Shown one piece after another: positions 40,093 to 49,300 of a stretch of 64,000 bases of DNA (positions are counted from its first letter, which is position 1; each line of letters opens with the position of its first letter). Under the pieces are notes generated by a model. That model was not told where the DNA came from, ran no database searches, and saw only the letters and a list, made by a program, of their open reading frames with translations. The position numbers were made by a program, and so were the translations under genes. Source of the stretch: Enterococcus_C asini_A (GTDB lineage Bacteria; Bacillota; Bacilli; Lactobacillales; Enterococcaceae); NCBI RefSeq assembly GCF_031928785.1, contig NZ_JARQAL010000006.1; one strand, written 5' to 3'.

Positions 40093-41556
40093 TTATTGTA
40101 ATCGAGCTAAGACTTGAGCAACCAATGCATCAATTAATTCATTGCTAGATACATCACTGGTTGAAGAAGTAGTTTGGGATTCTGCTGCCCGTAAGTCAGC
40201 TAGATCCCGCACGCCATAGGCAATACGGCGCAAGTTGAACAAGTTTTCTGGTCCAATATTGTCGGAAGTGGAACTACCACCTACAGCACCACAGCCTAGT
40301 GTTAAAGCAGGTACTAAATTAGTTGTAGCACCGATCCCCCCTAGAGAACCTGGCGTATTAATCAAAAGACGAGAAACCGGTTTGCGTAAGCCAAATTCAC
40401 GAATGACTTCCCGATTTTCTGTGTGAATCAACATGGTGTGTCCAGCGCCTTCACCTTTCAAGATTTGAATGGAAAGGTCACAAGCTTCTTCCCAATTGTT
40501 CACCGTATAAAAAGCGATAATTGGGGCTAGTTTTTCACGAGAATAAGGATATTTAGGACCCACGTGAGTTTCTTCGGCTACAATTAAGCGACGATCTTCT
40601 GGAATGGAAAGCCCAGCTAGTTTGGCAATGTGTTGGACCGAACGTCCGACAATTTGCGGGTTCATGGTGCCATTTGGTCGTAGGATAAATTTCGCTAACT
40701 TATCCGCTTCACTTTCACTTAAGAAGTACGCCCCTTGTTTCACCAATTCTTGCTTGACTGCTTCCCGATTGACCGTTTCTACGATAATGGATTGTTCGGA
40801 AGCACAAATCGTACCGTTGTCAAAGGTTTTCGAATCCATAATACATTTCACCGCAGCCGGAACATTGGCACTGCGTTCGATATAAGCCGGACCGTTACCT
40901 GGACCAACCCCAATTGCAGGAGTACCAGAAGAATAAGCGGCTTTTACCATGGCATTCCCACCAGTGGCTAAGATCAAATTTGTATCTTTGTTGGTCATCA
41001 ACTCGTGAGTTCCTTGCATGGTTGGTGTGGACATAACAGAAACCGAACCTTTAGGCGCGCCTGCAGCTTCTGCGGCTTGTTGAATAATTTTGACCGTTTC
41101 AATAATTGATTTCAAAGCGTTAGGGTGTGGTGAAAAGACGATACTGTTCCCAGCTTTTAAAGAAATCATCGCTTTGTAGATAACTGTTGAAGTAGGATTA
41201 GTAGAAGGTACAAGACCTGCGACAACTCCAACTGGCACCGCAATGTCAGTGACTTTTTTCACTGGGTCATCATGGATTACCCCAACAGTTTTCATGTCTT
41301 TGATGTATTCATAAACTGATTTTGACGCAAAAGCATTTTTCAACACTTTGTCTTGCCAAATACCAAAGCCAGTTTCTTCATTGGCCATTTTGGCTAATTT
41401 TTCCCGCTGTGCATACGTTGCATCAGCCACAGCTTTTACGATGCTATCAATTTTTTGTTGCGAAAAAGTAGCTAACGATTCTTGGGCAATTTTTGCTTCT
41501 CTAATTAATGTGCGAACTTCTTGAATGGAGCGTAAATCTTTATCTACTAATTCCAA
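40093..41556 (-). CDS. eutE: Acetaldehyde dehydrogenase (acylating) EutE
   Basis: A 487-residue CoA-acylating aldehyde dehydrogenase that turns acetaldehyde into acetyl-CoA inside the shell. The catalytic cysteine is in DNGTICASEQS (~260), with VPSTNPTSTVIYKAM and LATGGNAMVKAAY around the NAD site. The N-terminus starts directly in the catalytic domain, without the encapsulation helix that E. coli EutE has. Instead, a C-terminal extension (SNELIDALVAQVLARL) after a Ser/Thr linker looks like a tail-end encapsulation peptide. The start is a TTG that overlaps the end of eutK by 10 bases. Confidence 0.95.
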   Translation of the reverse strand: MELVDKDLRSIQEVRTLIREAKIAQESLATFSQQKIDSIVKAVADATYAQREKLAKMANEETGFGIWQDKVLKNAFASKSVYEYIKDMKTVGVIHDDPVKKVTDIAVPVGVVAGLVPSTNPTSTVIYKAMISLKAGNSIVFSPHPNALKSIIETVKIIQQAAEAAGAPKGSVSVMSTPTMQGTHELMTNKDTNLILATGGNAMVKAAYSSGTPAIGVGPGNGPAYIERSANVPAAVKCIMDSKTFDNGTICASEQSIIVETVNREAVKQELVKQGAYFLSESEADKLAKFILRPNGTMNPQIVGRSVQHIAKLAGLSIPEDRRLIVAEETHVGPKYPYSREKLAPIIAFYTVNNWEEACDLSIQILKGEGAGHTMLIHTENREVIREFGLRKPVSRLLINTPGSLGGIGATTNLVPALTLGCGAVGGSSTSDNIGPENLFNLRRIAYGVRDLADLRAAESQTTSSTSDVSSNELIDALVAQVLARLQ

Positions 41557-42206
41557 TCATGATCACTTCTTTCTATTTCAGCCATAATTGCATCCACAAG
41601 TGTTTGTTTATTGGCAAATTTGATTTGGGATTTTTCAAAGTGTTGCAAGTCCATCTTGTACGCTTGTTTCCGCAAATTAACGACTTTTTCTTTTAATAAT
41701 TTTTTTCGAGCTGTTTCTGCTTTAGTAAGTTCAGCTGGCTCAATGGCCGCTGCAGCTAGTTCTTGCAACGTTTTAGCTGTTGCTTGAACAGGTTGCTCTT
41801 TTGCGACTGTTTCAGTCGGTGAAACTGTTTCAGCTGTTGCTGATATCTCAGCAACCGGTTCATCTGAGACAGATTCTTGTGCCAATGGTTTTGTCTTCTC
41901 CTCAGTCACAGCCGGTGTTTGTACTGCCGTGTCTTTTTTCTTGGCGGTAGTGACGATTTGGGTCTGAGGATCCAAGCGGGCAATCACATGGTGACTAATT
42001 AAGCAGTTCAAAGATTCTGCCACTGCTACCCCGGCATCCACCGCAGCTTCTACCGCGGCTACATCCCCTACTAATTCCACCGTGGTCAACCCGCCGCGGA
42101 TGACTTCTGCATTGTTTAAATCCACATCAGCCGCTTTTAAAGCAGCATCGGCGGCACTGACCGCACCGAGAAAGCCTCGAACTTCAATCATACCAAGTGC
42201 TTTCAT
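41547..42206 (-). CDS. eutK: Microcompartment shell protein EutK-like (BMC domain with C-terminal extension)
   Basis: A 219-residue protein. A BMC domain (residues 1-90, ALGMIEVRGFLGAVSAADAALKAAD) is followed by a long flexible linker rich in Thr, Glu, Val and Ala (95-165), and a basic C-terminal helical segment (AETARKKLLKEKVVNLRKQAYK...TLVDAIMAEIE). This is the EutK layout: a shell piece with a lumenal nucleic-acid- or protein-binding tail. It lies between eutL and eutE and overlaps eutE. Confidence 0.88.
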   Translation of the reverse strand: MKALGMIEVRGFLGAVSAADAALKAADVDLNNAEVIRGGLTTVELVGDVAAVEAAVDAGVAVAESLNCLISHHVIARLDPQTQIVTTAKKKDTAVQTPAVTEEKTKPLAQESVSDEPVAEISATAETVSPTETVAKEQPVQATAKTLQELAAAAIEPAELTKAETARKKLLKEKVVNLRKQAYKMDLQHFEKSQIKFANKQTLVDAIMAEIERSDHDWN

Positions 42207-42219
42207 CTACTCCACATCC

Positions 42220-42873
42220 TTAATAGACCAATGGGTTATCGGCCACATTTTGCACAGCTTGGGCAAAAGCGCCACAAGCGGCTTTACAAGCAGATTGACT
42301 ACCTGTTAACAAGGCACCCCCAAAGTTGGTTTCAGATGGTGGTCCGTAGAATACACCCATTTGCACGTCAGCAGCTTTCAACGCCGCATCCAAACCTACC
42401 ATGGCTTCTAGTGGCGGCGCAATCAAGTAAGCAATCGCTTCTCCTTCTTGAATATTGGCTTCTTTTGAAAGGAAACTTCCTGACCGTGAAACCACATGAG
42501 CAAAATAAGGAATGCTGTCATCTTCATTGGCACTGATAAAGCTGGCCTCATTTTCAATGACTTGTACCGCGACACTTAAGCCACTATTGACTTCAGCTGG
42601 ACTTGGCCCTGCGATAATCCCAATGACTTCACCGGCCAATTTAGTTGAAGCATTCCCTGCGCCGGCATACATGCTCTTGGCGTAGACTACTTCCACATCG
42701 GCGGCTTTGGTTGCTTCATCCAAGGCTACATAGGTTACATCATCACAGTCAGAAGTAATAATGCCTAATGAGCGCATGCCAGGATTTAATGAGAGTTGTT
42801 CTGCTAAAGCAGCATCCGCATTGGGGATGACTTTCACGCTTAATACATTAGCGCCTAAACGATCATTTCTCAC
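42220..42873 (-). CDS. eutL: Microcompartment shell protein EutL
   Basis: A 217-residue tandem-BMC trimer subunit. Two circularly permuted BMC halves are seen (LGIITSDCDDVTYVALDEATKAADV; YLIAPPLEAMVGLDAALKAADV). EutL forms the gated pore thought to pass ethanolamine and cofactors. The start MRNDRLGANVLSVKVIPNAD is typical. Confidence 0.96.
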   Translation of the reverse strand: MRNDRLGANVLSVKVIPNADAALAEQLSLNPGMRSLGIITSDCDDVTYVALDEATKAADVEVVYAKSMYAGAGNASTKLAGEVIGIIAGPSPAEVNSGLSVAVQVIENEASFISANEDDSIPYFAHVVSRSGSFLSKEANIQEGEAIAYLIAPPLEAMVGLDAALKAADVQMGVFYGPPSETNFGGALLTGSQSACKAACGAFAQAVQNVADNPLVY

Positions 42874-42884
42874 AGTTTCTCCTC

Positions 42885-43787
42885 CTATTCCGCTTCTTTT
42901 AAGTCGATCCCGGATTTTTTCTTATCCAACATCTTCTTAATTAATTCCGCAATATATGCCCCAGCTTCCACAGCTGGTGTCCCGCCTTTATGGATATTGG
43001 AAATCACAGTCCGCCGTGCTTCTGGCATTCCTACCGTTGGACGATAGGCTACATAAGCACTCATGGATTCTGCTGTTACCAAACCTGGACGTTCGCCTAC
43101 TAGTAAGCAAACCACTTCTGCATCGGTGGTTTCGGCAATTTTATCCATTGCAGGTACCCGGCAATATTTTACAAAAATGACATCTTCAAAGTCTAAGTTG
43201 TACATTTTCAAACCTTGTTTAATCGCAGGAATCACTTCCCGAATATTAGCTTCAATCGCTGCAGAACTAAGACCATCGCCGACGACCATTTGAATCTTGG
43301 CGCCTTTTTTGGTGTTTTTACGCATGATGTCCAAGTTTTCTTCGTCAAATTGACGGCCATAATCGGGACGAGTCAAGTATTCATCTTTGGTTTTACAAAT
43401 GGTCTTCGTAGAGATAAAGCCCATTTCTTTCACCAATTCTGGATCCACATCGGAAAAGACCGCATCTTGAGCTGCCGCATGGTCTGCTCGGAAACGTAGA
43501 CTGGATTGAGTCATATAACGAGTTCCAGTCCGCCCCACACCAATTCTAGCAGGAGTGTAAGCCTTCATTTTTAAATACCCTTCTTTGTCACAAGGGTCTT
43601 TCACTAATAATTGCTTGCGAATGTCCACTTCGGTAATGTCATCTAACATGCCGCCTTCAATCGCTGGTTTTTGTTCCAACTTTTGAGTAACTTGTTCTTT
43701 TACTGCTGCAGGAGTTGCTTCTGTTTGATTGCTTACCATATCATTTAAGATTGATTCAATCATTGATTTTAATGCTTTTTCGTCCAT
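42885..43787 (-). CDS. eutC: Ethanolamine ammonia-lyase small subunit EutC
   Basis: A 300-residue light chain of the adenosylcobalamin-dependent lyase that splits ethanolamine to acetaldehyde and ammonia. An N-terminal amphipathic segment (ALKSMIESILNDMVSNQ) works as signal for encapsulation in other species. The core with RIGVGRTGTRYMTQSSLRFRADHAAA and VGDGLSSAAIEAN follows. Together with EutB it binds the cofactor. It lies between eutB and eutL. Confidence 0.96.
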   Translation of the reverse strand: MDEKALKSMIESILNDMVSNQTEATPAAVKEQVTQKLEQKPAIEGGMLDDITEVDIRKQLLVKDPCDKEGYLKMKAYTPARIGVGRTGTRYMTQSSLRFRADHAAAQDAVFSDVDPELVKEMGFISTKTICKTKDEYLTRPDYGRQFDEENLDIMRKNTKKGAKIQMVVGDGLSSAAIEANIREVIPAIKQGLKMYNLDFEDVIFVKYCRVPAMDKIAETTDAEVVCLLVGERPGLVTAESMSAYVAYRPTVGMPEARRTVISNIHKGGTPAVEAGAYIAELIKKMLDKKKSGIDLKEAE

Positions 43788-43802
43788 TCATCCTCACCCT
43801 CT

Positions 43803-45167
43803 CTATTTAAGAAATGCCGATGCATCCCCGGCCCGTGCAGTCAACTTGCCATTTTCCATGAAGCCCATTTTTTCCATCCATTCTTCAAATTCTTTGATTG
43901 GACGTAAGCCAAACATTTCACGGATGGTGGCTGTTTCATGGAAACCAGTTGTTTGATAGTTCAACATAACGTCATCTCCATGAGGAATCCCCATGATATA
44001 AGTACAACCAGCTGATGCTAGTAGCACCGTCAAGTTTTCCATGTCATTTTGATCGGCTTTCATATGGTTGGTGTAGCAAACATCACAGCCCATAGAGATC
44101 CCGGTAAGTTTCCCCATAAAGTGATCTTCTAACCCTGCGCGGATGACTTGTTTTGAGTCATACAAATACTCAGGTCCAATAAAACCAACGACGGTATTTA
44201 CGATGAAAGGATCAAATTTTTTCGCAAAGCCATAACAACGAGCTTCCATGGTCACTTGGTCAGCACCAAAGTTAGCTTCAGAGGATAATTCTGAACCTTG
44301 TCCCGTTTCAAAATACATCACATTTGGGCCAGCTGCTTGGCCACTGCGTAAAGCCAAGTCCCGAGCTTCTTGTAACATATCAGCGGTTAAACCAAAGGCC
44401 GTATTCCCTTTTTCAGAACCAGCGATGGATTGGAAGACCAAACCAGTTGGTGCTCCTTGACGAATGGCTTCCATTTGTGTAGTCACATGGGCTAAAACAC
44501 AAGTTTGTGTTGGAATATCCCATTCACTGCGAAATTCTTCAAATTTATTTAAAATGCGTTTTACGCTTTCCGTAGAATCATCAACCGGGTTCAAGCCGAT
44601 TACTGCATCTCCGGCCCCATAAGACAAGCCTTCCATAACCGAAGCCATAATGCCATCTACATTATCCGTTGGGTGGTTTGGTTGTAGCCGAGCAGAGAAA
44701 GTACCATGGCGACCAATGGTAGTGTTCGCTGTTTTTTCAATATGAATTTTCTTCGCACCTACGATTAAATCCATGTTGGACATCAATTTACATACCGCTG
44801 CGACCATTTCTGAAGTCAAACCGCGAGCGACGTGTTTAATATCAAAGTCAGTAGTTTGATCTGATAAAATCCATTCTCGCAATTCTTGAACCGTCCAATG
44901 TTTAATCGATTCAAAGATGCGCATATTGACTTGGTCAATAATAATCCGGGTCACTTCATCTTCGTCGTAATCCACCACTGGATTGTTGAACAAATCATTT
45001 AATGTCAGTTGTGCTAACACAACTTTGGCTGCTACCCGTTCTTCTGAACTTGTAGCGGCAACTCCGGCTAATTTGTCTCCTGATTTTTCTTCATTGGCTT
45101 TGGCCAAAACTTCTTTGACAGAAGAAAACTGATAGACAGTGCCGAAAAGCTTGGTTTTTAAGATCAT
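43803..45167 (-). CDS. eutB: Ethanolamine ammonia-lyase large subunit EutB
   Basis: A 454-residue TIM-barrel catalytic subunit of the B12-dependent lyase, full length. Active-site stretches are seen: LQPNHPTDNVDGI (ethanolamine-binding Asn/Arg region), VIGLNPVDDS, YFETGQGSELSSEAN and ISMGCDVCYTNH. It starts 16 bases after eutA and is the first step of ethanolamine breakdown. The cofactor is kept active by EutA and supplied by the adenosyltransferase. Confidence 0.97.
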   Translation of the reverse strand: MILKTKLFGTVYQFSSVKEVLAKANEEKSGDKLAGVAATSSEERVAAKVVLAQLTLNDLFNNPVVDYDEDEVTRIIIDQVNMRIFESIKHWTVQELREWILSDQTTDFDIKHVARGLTSEMVAAVCKLMSNMDLIVGAKKIHIEKTANTTIGRHGTFSARLQPNHPTDNVDGIMASVMEGLSYGAGDAVIGLNPVDDSTESVKRILNKFEEFRSEWDIPTQTCVLAHVTTQMEAIRQGAPTGLVFQSIAGSEKGNTAFGLTADMLQEARDLALRSGQAAGPNVMYFETGQGSELSSEANFGADQVTMEARCYGFAKKFDPFIVNTVVGFIGPEYLYDSKQVIRAGLEDHFMGKLTGISMGCDVCYTNHMKADQNDMENLTVLLASAGCTYIMGIPHGDDVMLNYQTTGFHETATIREMFGLRPIKEFEEWMEKMGFMENGKLTARAGDASAFLK

Positions 45168-45183
45168 CTTCGCTTCGCTCCTT

Positions 45184-46623
45184 CTAGTTAAATACTAATG
45201 TTTTTACAATAACTGGTAGTACTGCACCATCAGCTACTGGTAATCCAATATCAATGTAATCCCCATTTTCCACTTTCACGGAATCCAAACAGACAAAGGG
45301 ATACTTTGCCGGCAGTTGGGCAAACAAGCTGTGACCTAGTGCTTTGGCCATATCTTGATCCACCATAACCACCAAAGGAATCTTTTCAGCAATTAAAGAA
45401 CTCAGTCCAGTGACTATTCCTTTAGCGTAACGCTGAATATCTAAGAAACTAGGATTTTTCAACCCTTTAATTGCTAAAGCAATTTTGGGGGTATCATCTT
45501 CTAGGCGGTGCCAATTTAGCTTTTCTTCAACTCGTTTTGCCATTTCCTCTTCCGGCAAGTTTTCATCGTCTTGTGAAAGCTTTAAAATCGGCAAATTCTT
45601 AATAGGCAAAACTTGCTGGGTATAAGCAATGGTACTGCCACTGATTTCTGCCGTATGAGAACCCGCTCCTACCACTGTCGCCCGAATGGTTTCAGTGGAT
45701 TGCAAAACTTCCTTCTCTTTGAAAAGCGCTGATTTTGCCAGTGCATGACCTAACAACAAGCCAATGTCACCATAACGAAATGGATCAGCAGGCAATGTCT
45801 CATTTAAACAATCCGCAACGCCACCAGAAAATGTGATAGCTGGGATTGCCTCATCTAAACGTAAAGGATGATTGGTAACCAATAAGTCATAAAAAGGACT
45901 TTTTGCACCTAGACCTACACTGTTTTCTAAGACTTTAGCTAGTTCTGTCACAATCGGTGTCAGTTTTTGCTGATTGGCTAATGCACCTACTGTAATCTGT
46001 GTTGGATTCCCCAAAGCTTCAATAATCTGTTGAATCTTCGGCGCAATATAGGTGATCTTCATCGTGGCAGGATCAATTTTGATCAAGCGTCCCCCAATAT
46101 CAAAACAAGCTGTATCGATGACTTCCCCGTCTTTGAAGACCGCTAAATTACTCGTTCCGCCACCGATATCAAGATTGGCTACGGAGCCATTACGGGTTTT
46201 GGAAAAAGCTTCAGTTCCCGCACCTTTTCCGGCGATGATACTTTCTAAATCTGGTCCTGCAGTCGCTACGACGAAATCCCCGGCATAGCCACTTAACGCA
46301 GATAAGACTTTGCTGGAATTACTCTTGCGGGCCGTTTCGCCAGTGATGATTACCGCTCCCATTTGAATATCTTCTTTCACAATACCGGCTTTACGGTACT
46401 GTTCTGAGACAAAGTCTTTAATCGGTTCATCGTTAATTTCGGTTTGGTTGATCAAGGGTGTGAACATGATGTCACTGCGATAAATAACTTTTTTATCTGA
46501 AATCGTGATCCGTGGCACGGAAAAGGCGGAGGCGAAATTCTCTACCGTCAATTCAGATAAGACCAATTGGGTGGTAGAAGTTCCCAAGTCAATCCCCACT
46601 GTTAATAATTTTTCTTTGCCCAT
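45184..46623 (-). CDS. eutA: Ethanolamine ammonia-lyase reactivating factor EutA
   Basis: A 479-residue actin/Hsp70-like ATPase fold protein (VGIDLGTSTTQLVLS; NLDIGGGTSNLAVF; ITFSGGVADCL) that exchanges damaged cobalamin for fresh adenosylcobalamin in EutBC at the cost of ATP. It heads the long eutA-eutQ run and is preceded by an ANTAR-controlled terminator. Confidence 0.95.
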   Translation of the reverse strand: MGKEKLLTVGIDLGTSTTQLVLSELTVENFASAFSVPRITISDKKVIYRSDIMFTPLINQTEINDEPIKDFVSEQYRKAGIVKEDIQMGAVIITGETARKSNSSKVLSALSGYAGDFVVATAGPDLESIIAGKGAGTEAFSKTRNGSVANLDIGGGTSNLAVFKDGEVIDTACFDIGGRLIKIDPATMKITYIAPKIQQIIEALGNPTQITVGALANQQKLTPIVTELAKVLENSVGLGAKSPFYDLLVTNHPLRLDEAIPAITFSGGVADCLNETLPADPFRYGDIGLLLGHALAKSALFKEKEVLQSTETIRATVVGAGSHTAEISGSTIAYTQQVLPIKNLPILKLSQDDENLPEEEMAKRVEEKLNWHRLEDDTPKIALAIKGLKNPSFLDIQRYAKGIVTGLSSLIAEKIPLVVMVDQDMAKALGHSLFAQLPAKYPFVCLDSVKVENGDYIDIGLPVADGAVLPVIVKTLVFN

Positions 46624-46680
46624 TTACTCACTTCCTTCAGTTACAAAACTTTTTTGATTCTCTTTTACCATCTTGACCGC

Positions 46681-46769
46681 AAAAAAGGCGCTTAAAGAAA
46701 CAGAAAGAAAAATTCTTTCTCCTTGCTTTAAGCGCCTTTGCTTAACCTCGAACAGCATCACTGGTGTTC
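46681..46769 (-). promoter_or_regulatory. EutV antitermination leader before eutA
   Basis: On the minus strand, hairpin P1 (46750-46769, GAACACC-AGTGAT-GCTGTTC, one mismatch) lies in the end of eutW. P2 (46728-46745, TTAAGC-AAAGGC-GCTTAA) overlaps the eutW stop. Both six-base loops have A1 and G4, the ANTAR substrate rule. P2 shares bases with the 5' arm of a terminator (46681-46739, AAGGCGCTTAAAG...CTTTAAGCGCCTT then T6), so EutV binding would prevent termination. Confidence 0.9.
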
Positions 46770-48190
46770 TTTTCAAAATAAAAACAGGTGGTTGTTCCCT
46801 GCTTATTTGATTCAGTTTTAATTTTACCTTTTAGTTTATCCTTGACATAGCTGTTGACAATCATCAAGCCTAAGCTATCTTTGGAGACCTTTTTCACATC
46901 AAAGCCGTTGCCATCATCAGAGACGGATACGGTAATCATGCTCTTTATTTGTTTGCCAACGATTTTAACCGTGCCTTTTTGATTTGCCTCAAAGGCGTGA
47001 TCAAACACATTTTGCACCAGCTCATTGACAATCAAAGAAATGGTCACCATTTGTTCACTGGTGATAATAATTGACGAATCTACTTCTAAGATTACTTCAA
47101 CATCACGAGAATTTTGGAAGATCGATCGAAAATTCGAAAGCACCATTTCCAAGGTCTGACTTAAGGAAACTTGATCTTCCACTTGTTTTGATAACAACTC
47201 ATGAGTAGCGGCAATAGCCATAATCCGATTAACGCTTTCTCGTAGTACTTTTTTGGCTTCCGTGCTCTGGGTGCGCCGCTCTTGAATGCGCAACAAGGAA
47301 ACCACGGACTGAAGATTATTCTTTACCCGATGATGAATCTCTTGAATTGCCACGGATTTCGAAATAATTTCTGCCTCTTTGCTTTTCACATTGGTGTTGT
47401 CTTGAATGATTACCACCAATTTTTGTTCTTCTACGATCCAAATTTTTTTCACGGAGAAGTAATAATCTAAATAAGTTGTTTCTAATTCAATGGGCTGGTA
47501 GTCACTTTGGTGGGAAAATTGATACAAGGTGTACTCAAAAGTCGTATAATCCAAAGTCAAATTATCATAGTGCATTCCCACTAAGCGATTGCGATAACCC
47601 AATTTTTTATACAATGCCAAGGCCATTTGGTTTTTTAACAACAGATACCCTTCGCTGTCATAGACCAAAATTGCTTCTGGAAGTTGATCCACAAAGGAAT
47701 CATCCAATCCCTGTAACGTCTTCAAAACACTGGAAATTTGTTGGTAATCTTGTTGATGGCTTGCTGCCAGCTCAAGTTCCAGTGGTTGAATGGCTGTTTC
47801 TATGATAATCACCCCAATCGTTTGCTTCTCGTGACGAATGGGATAAATATCTTGCTGAATTGGGCGCCCTTCTTGAGACATGGCTTGTAAGCCCACCGTA
47901 TTCAAGCTAGTCTCTAACGTACGGATGACGCCAGGCTCATTTTTTAATAAAGCGGGTTGCCCCACTACTTCCTTTTGATAGAGAGAAGGTTTGTCTTTGG
48001 GCAGTTTGTGATACACCACTAAGGCTTCTCTAGTCATGGGATTAAAAACATCAATAAACACATCGGAACCGCTATACAGTCGACTACTTTCTAAGTAATT
48101 AGCTGTATGGGACAATTCTTCAATCGCAGAAGGAGAAAGATTCGTGTGCTCTTGGCAGAGCTGATTCATAGCGATGACTTTATTCATCAT
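46742..48190 (-). CDS. eutW: Ethanolamine-sensing histidine kinase EutW
   Basis: A 482-residue cytosolic kinase with an N-terminal GAF-like sensor (~30-145), a PAS domain (~165-265), a HisKA_2 dimerisation domain with the acceptor in IQEIHHRVKNNLQS (~286-287), and an HATPase domain (NELVQNVFDHAF; DDGNGFDV; GLMIVNSYV). In E. faecalis, EutW autophosphorylates on ethanolamine and passes phosphate to EutV. It overlaps eutV by 11 bases. Confidence 0.94.
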   Translation of the reverse strand: MMNKVIAMNQLCQEHTNLSPSAIEELSHTANYLESSRLYSGSDVFIDVFNPMTREALVVYHKLPKDKPSLYQKEVVGQPALLKNEPGVIRTLETSLNTVGLQAMSQEGRPIQQDIYPIRHEKQTIGVIIIETAIQPLELELAASHQQDYQQISSVLKTLQGLDDSFVDQLPEAILVYDSEGYLLLKNQMALALYKKLGYRNRLVGMHYDNLTLDYTTFEYTLYQFSHQSDYQPIELETTYLDYYFSVKKIWIVEEQKLVVIIQDNTNVKSKEAEIISKSVAIQEIHHRVKNNLQSVVSLLRIQERRTQSTEAKKVLRESVNRIMAIAATHELLSKQVEDQVSLSQTLEMVLSNFRSIFQNSRDVEVILEVDSSIIITSEQMVTISLIVNELVQNVFDHAFEANQKGTVKIVGKQIKSMITVSVSDDGNGFDVKKVSKDSLGLMIVNSYVKDKLKGKIKTESNKQGTTTCFYFEKNTSDAVRG

Positions 48191-48752
48191 CCATCACGAT
48201 CAATTCTGCAATTTCCCCCATAGGTGCCCGCTTATCCATGCTCAGTTTGCGAATCATTTGATAAGCTTGCTCTTCGGTAATGTGATTTTCCTTCACCAAG
48301 ATTCCCTTGGCTCGTTCAATCACTTTTCGTTCTTCTAGCTTGTTTTTGAGTTTTTCAATCTGATTCATCAGCTCTTGGGTTTCGCGACCTCTTGCCATGC
48401 TCATTTCAATGGTTGGAATCAATGACTTCTCATCCAGTGGTTTGACCAGATAACCGATTGCACCTAATTTCTTGGCTTTTTCGGTATTTTCTAAATCACT
48501 GTAAGCTGACAAAAAGACGATGCTGTCCGCCAATCGGTCTTGAATAATCTTTTTACCGGCTTTTAAACCATCTAAAATCGGCATTTGAATATCCATTAAC
48601 ACCACTTGGGGATGCTCTTTTTTACAAACTTCAATCGCTTCAAACCCATCTGCTGCTTCGCCAACAACTTCATAGCCTGCTGCCGTAAGAATATCACGAA
48701 TATCAAGTCTTGTAATAGGTTCATCGTCGACTATCACAATGCTTCCATTCAT
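48180..48752 (-). CDS. eutV: ANTAR-domain response regulator EutV
   Basis: A 190-residue regulator: a receiver domain with Asp54 in VLMDIQMP and a C-terminal three-helix ANTAR RNA-binding domain (~130-185, ERKVIERAKGILVKENHITEEQAYQMIRKLS). Phosphorylated EutV dimers bind two-hairpin RNA elements and stop terminator formation in eut leaders. All its expected targets are visible in this window. It is transcribed with eutS and eutW. Confidence 0.96.
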   Translation of the reverse strand: MNGSIVIVDDEPITRLDIRDILTAAGYEVVGEAADGFEAIEVCKKEHPQVVLMDIQMPILDGLKAGKKIIQDRLADSIVFLSAYSDLENTEKAKKLGAIGYLVKPLDEKSLIPTIEMSMARGRETQELMNQIEKLKNKLEERKVIERAKGILVKENHITEEQAYQMIRKLSMDKRAPMGEIAELIVMDDE

Positions 48753-48781
48753 TTACTTCACGCCCTCACCTATTCATTTCA

Positions 48782-49132
48782 CTAAGTTCTGGTAATGTTA
48801 CAAGTTACAGAAAAATCGAGAATATTCCGCAAGCCGTTTAAAACTTCTTGCAAGGCCGATTCAACTGAACTCACATCCCCACTAATTACTACCGAACCAC
48901 TAAAGCGATCGATAAAGCCGATTTGGATATCTCCACTTTTCGTTGCAATATCAACGGCGATGATTGCAGCTTCACTGGGAGTTATCGTCAAAATACCTAG
49001 AGCATTACTAGTGCCCTCTGGTAATCCGAGCTTTGTGTAAATCTCTTTATTGGGGCTGGCAATAATGTGTGCCAATGTGACTTGTTTCCCTGGCACGTAT
49101 TCTTGAATCATTCTTTGTTTTTCTTCCAACAA
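48782..49132 (-). CDS. eutS: Microcompartment shell protein EutS
   Basis: A 116-residue (or 115-residue) circularly permuted BMC shell protein. RMIQEYVPGKQVTLAHIIASP at the start and SNALGILTITPSEAAIIAVDIATKSG are family motifs. The frame begins with two TTG codons after GGAGAG. Family members start close to this point, so a TTG start is more likely than the internal ATG. The gene has its own promoter and an ANTAR leader, and precedes eutV. Confidence 0.94.
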   Translation of the reverse strand: MLEEKQRMIQEYVPGKQVTLAHIIASPNKEIYTKLGLPEGTSNALGILTITPSEAAIIAVDIATKSGDIQIGFIDRFSGSVVISGDVSSVESALQEVLNGLRNILDFSVTCNITRT

Positions 49133-49161
49133 GTATCGCTCTCCATTCTATCTAAGCAGAT

Positions 49162-49259
49162 AAAAAAATCCTTAATAAAAAAACGCAAAAGAATCATTAC
49201 TTTTCGTTTCTTATTAAGGAGCTTCATTGCTCTTTGATTTTGGAGCACCTCGTTGTGCT
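49162..49259 (-). promoter_or_regulatory. EutV antitermination leader before eutS
   Basis: On the minus strand, P1 (49244-49259, AGCAC-AACGAG-GTGCT) and P2 (49219-49232, GAGC-AATGAA-GCTC) both have six-base loops with A1 and G4. P2 overlaps the 5' arm of the terminator formed by TCCTTAATAAG and TTATTAAGGA, followed by T7 (49162-49220). Confidence 0.9.
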
Positions 49260-49265
49260 AGTTAA

Positions 49266-49294
49266 ATTATAGGCTATGTCTACCACCTCGTCAA
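49266..49294 (-). promoter_or_regulatory. Promoter of eutS-eutV-eutW
   Basis: TTGACG (49289-49294) and TATAAT (49266-49271) are separated by 17 bases, just past the eutG stop and 7 bases before hairpin P1 of the eutS leader. Confidence 0.75.
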
Positions 49295-49300
49295 CGCTTT

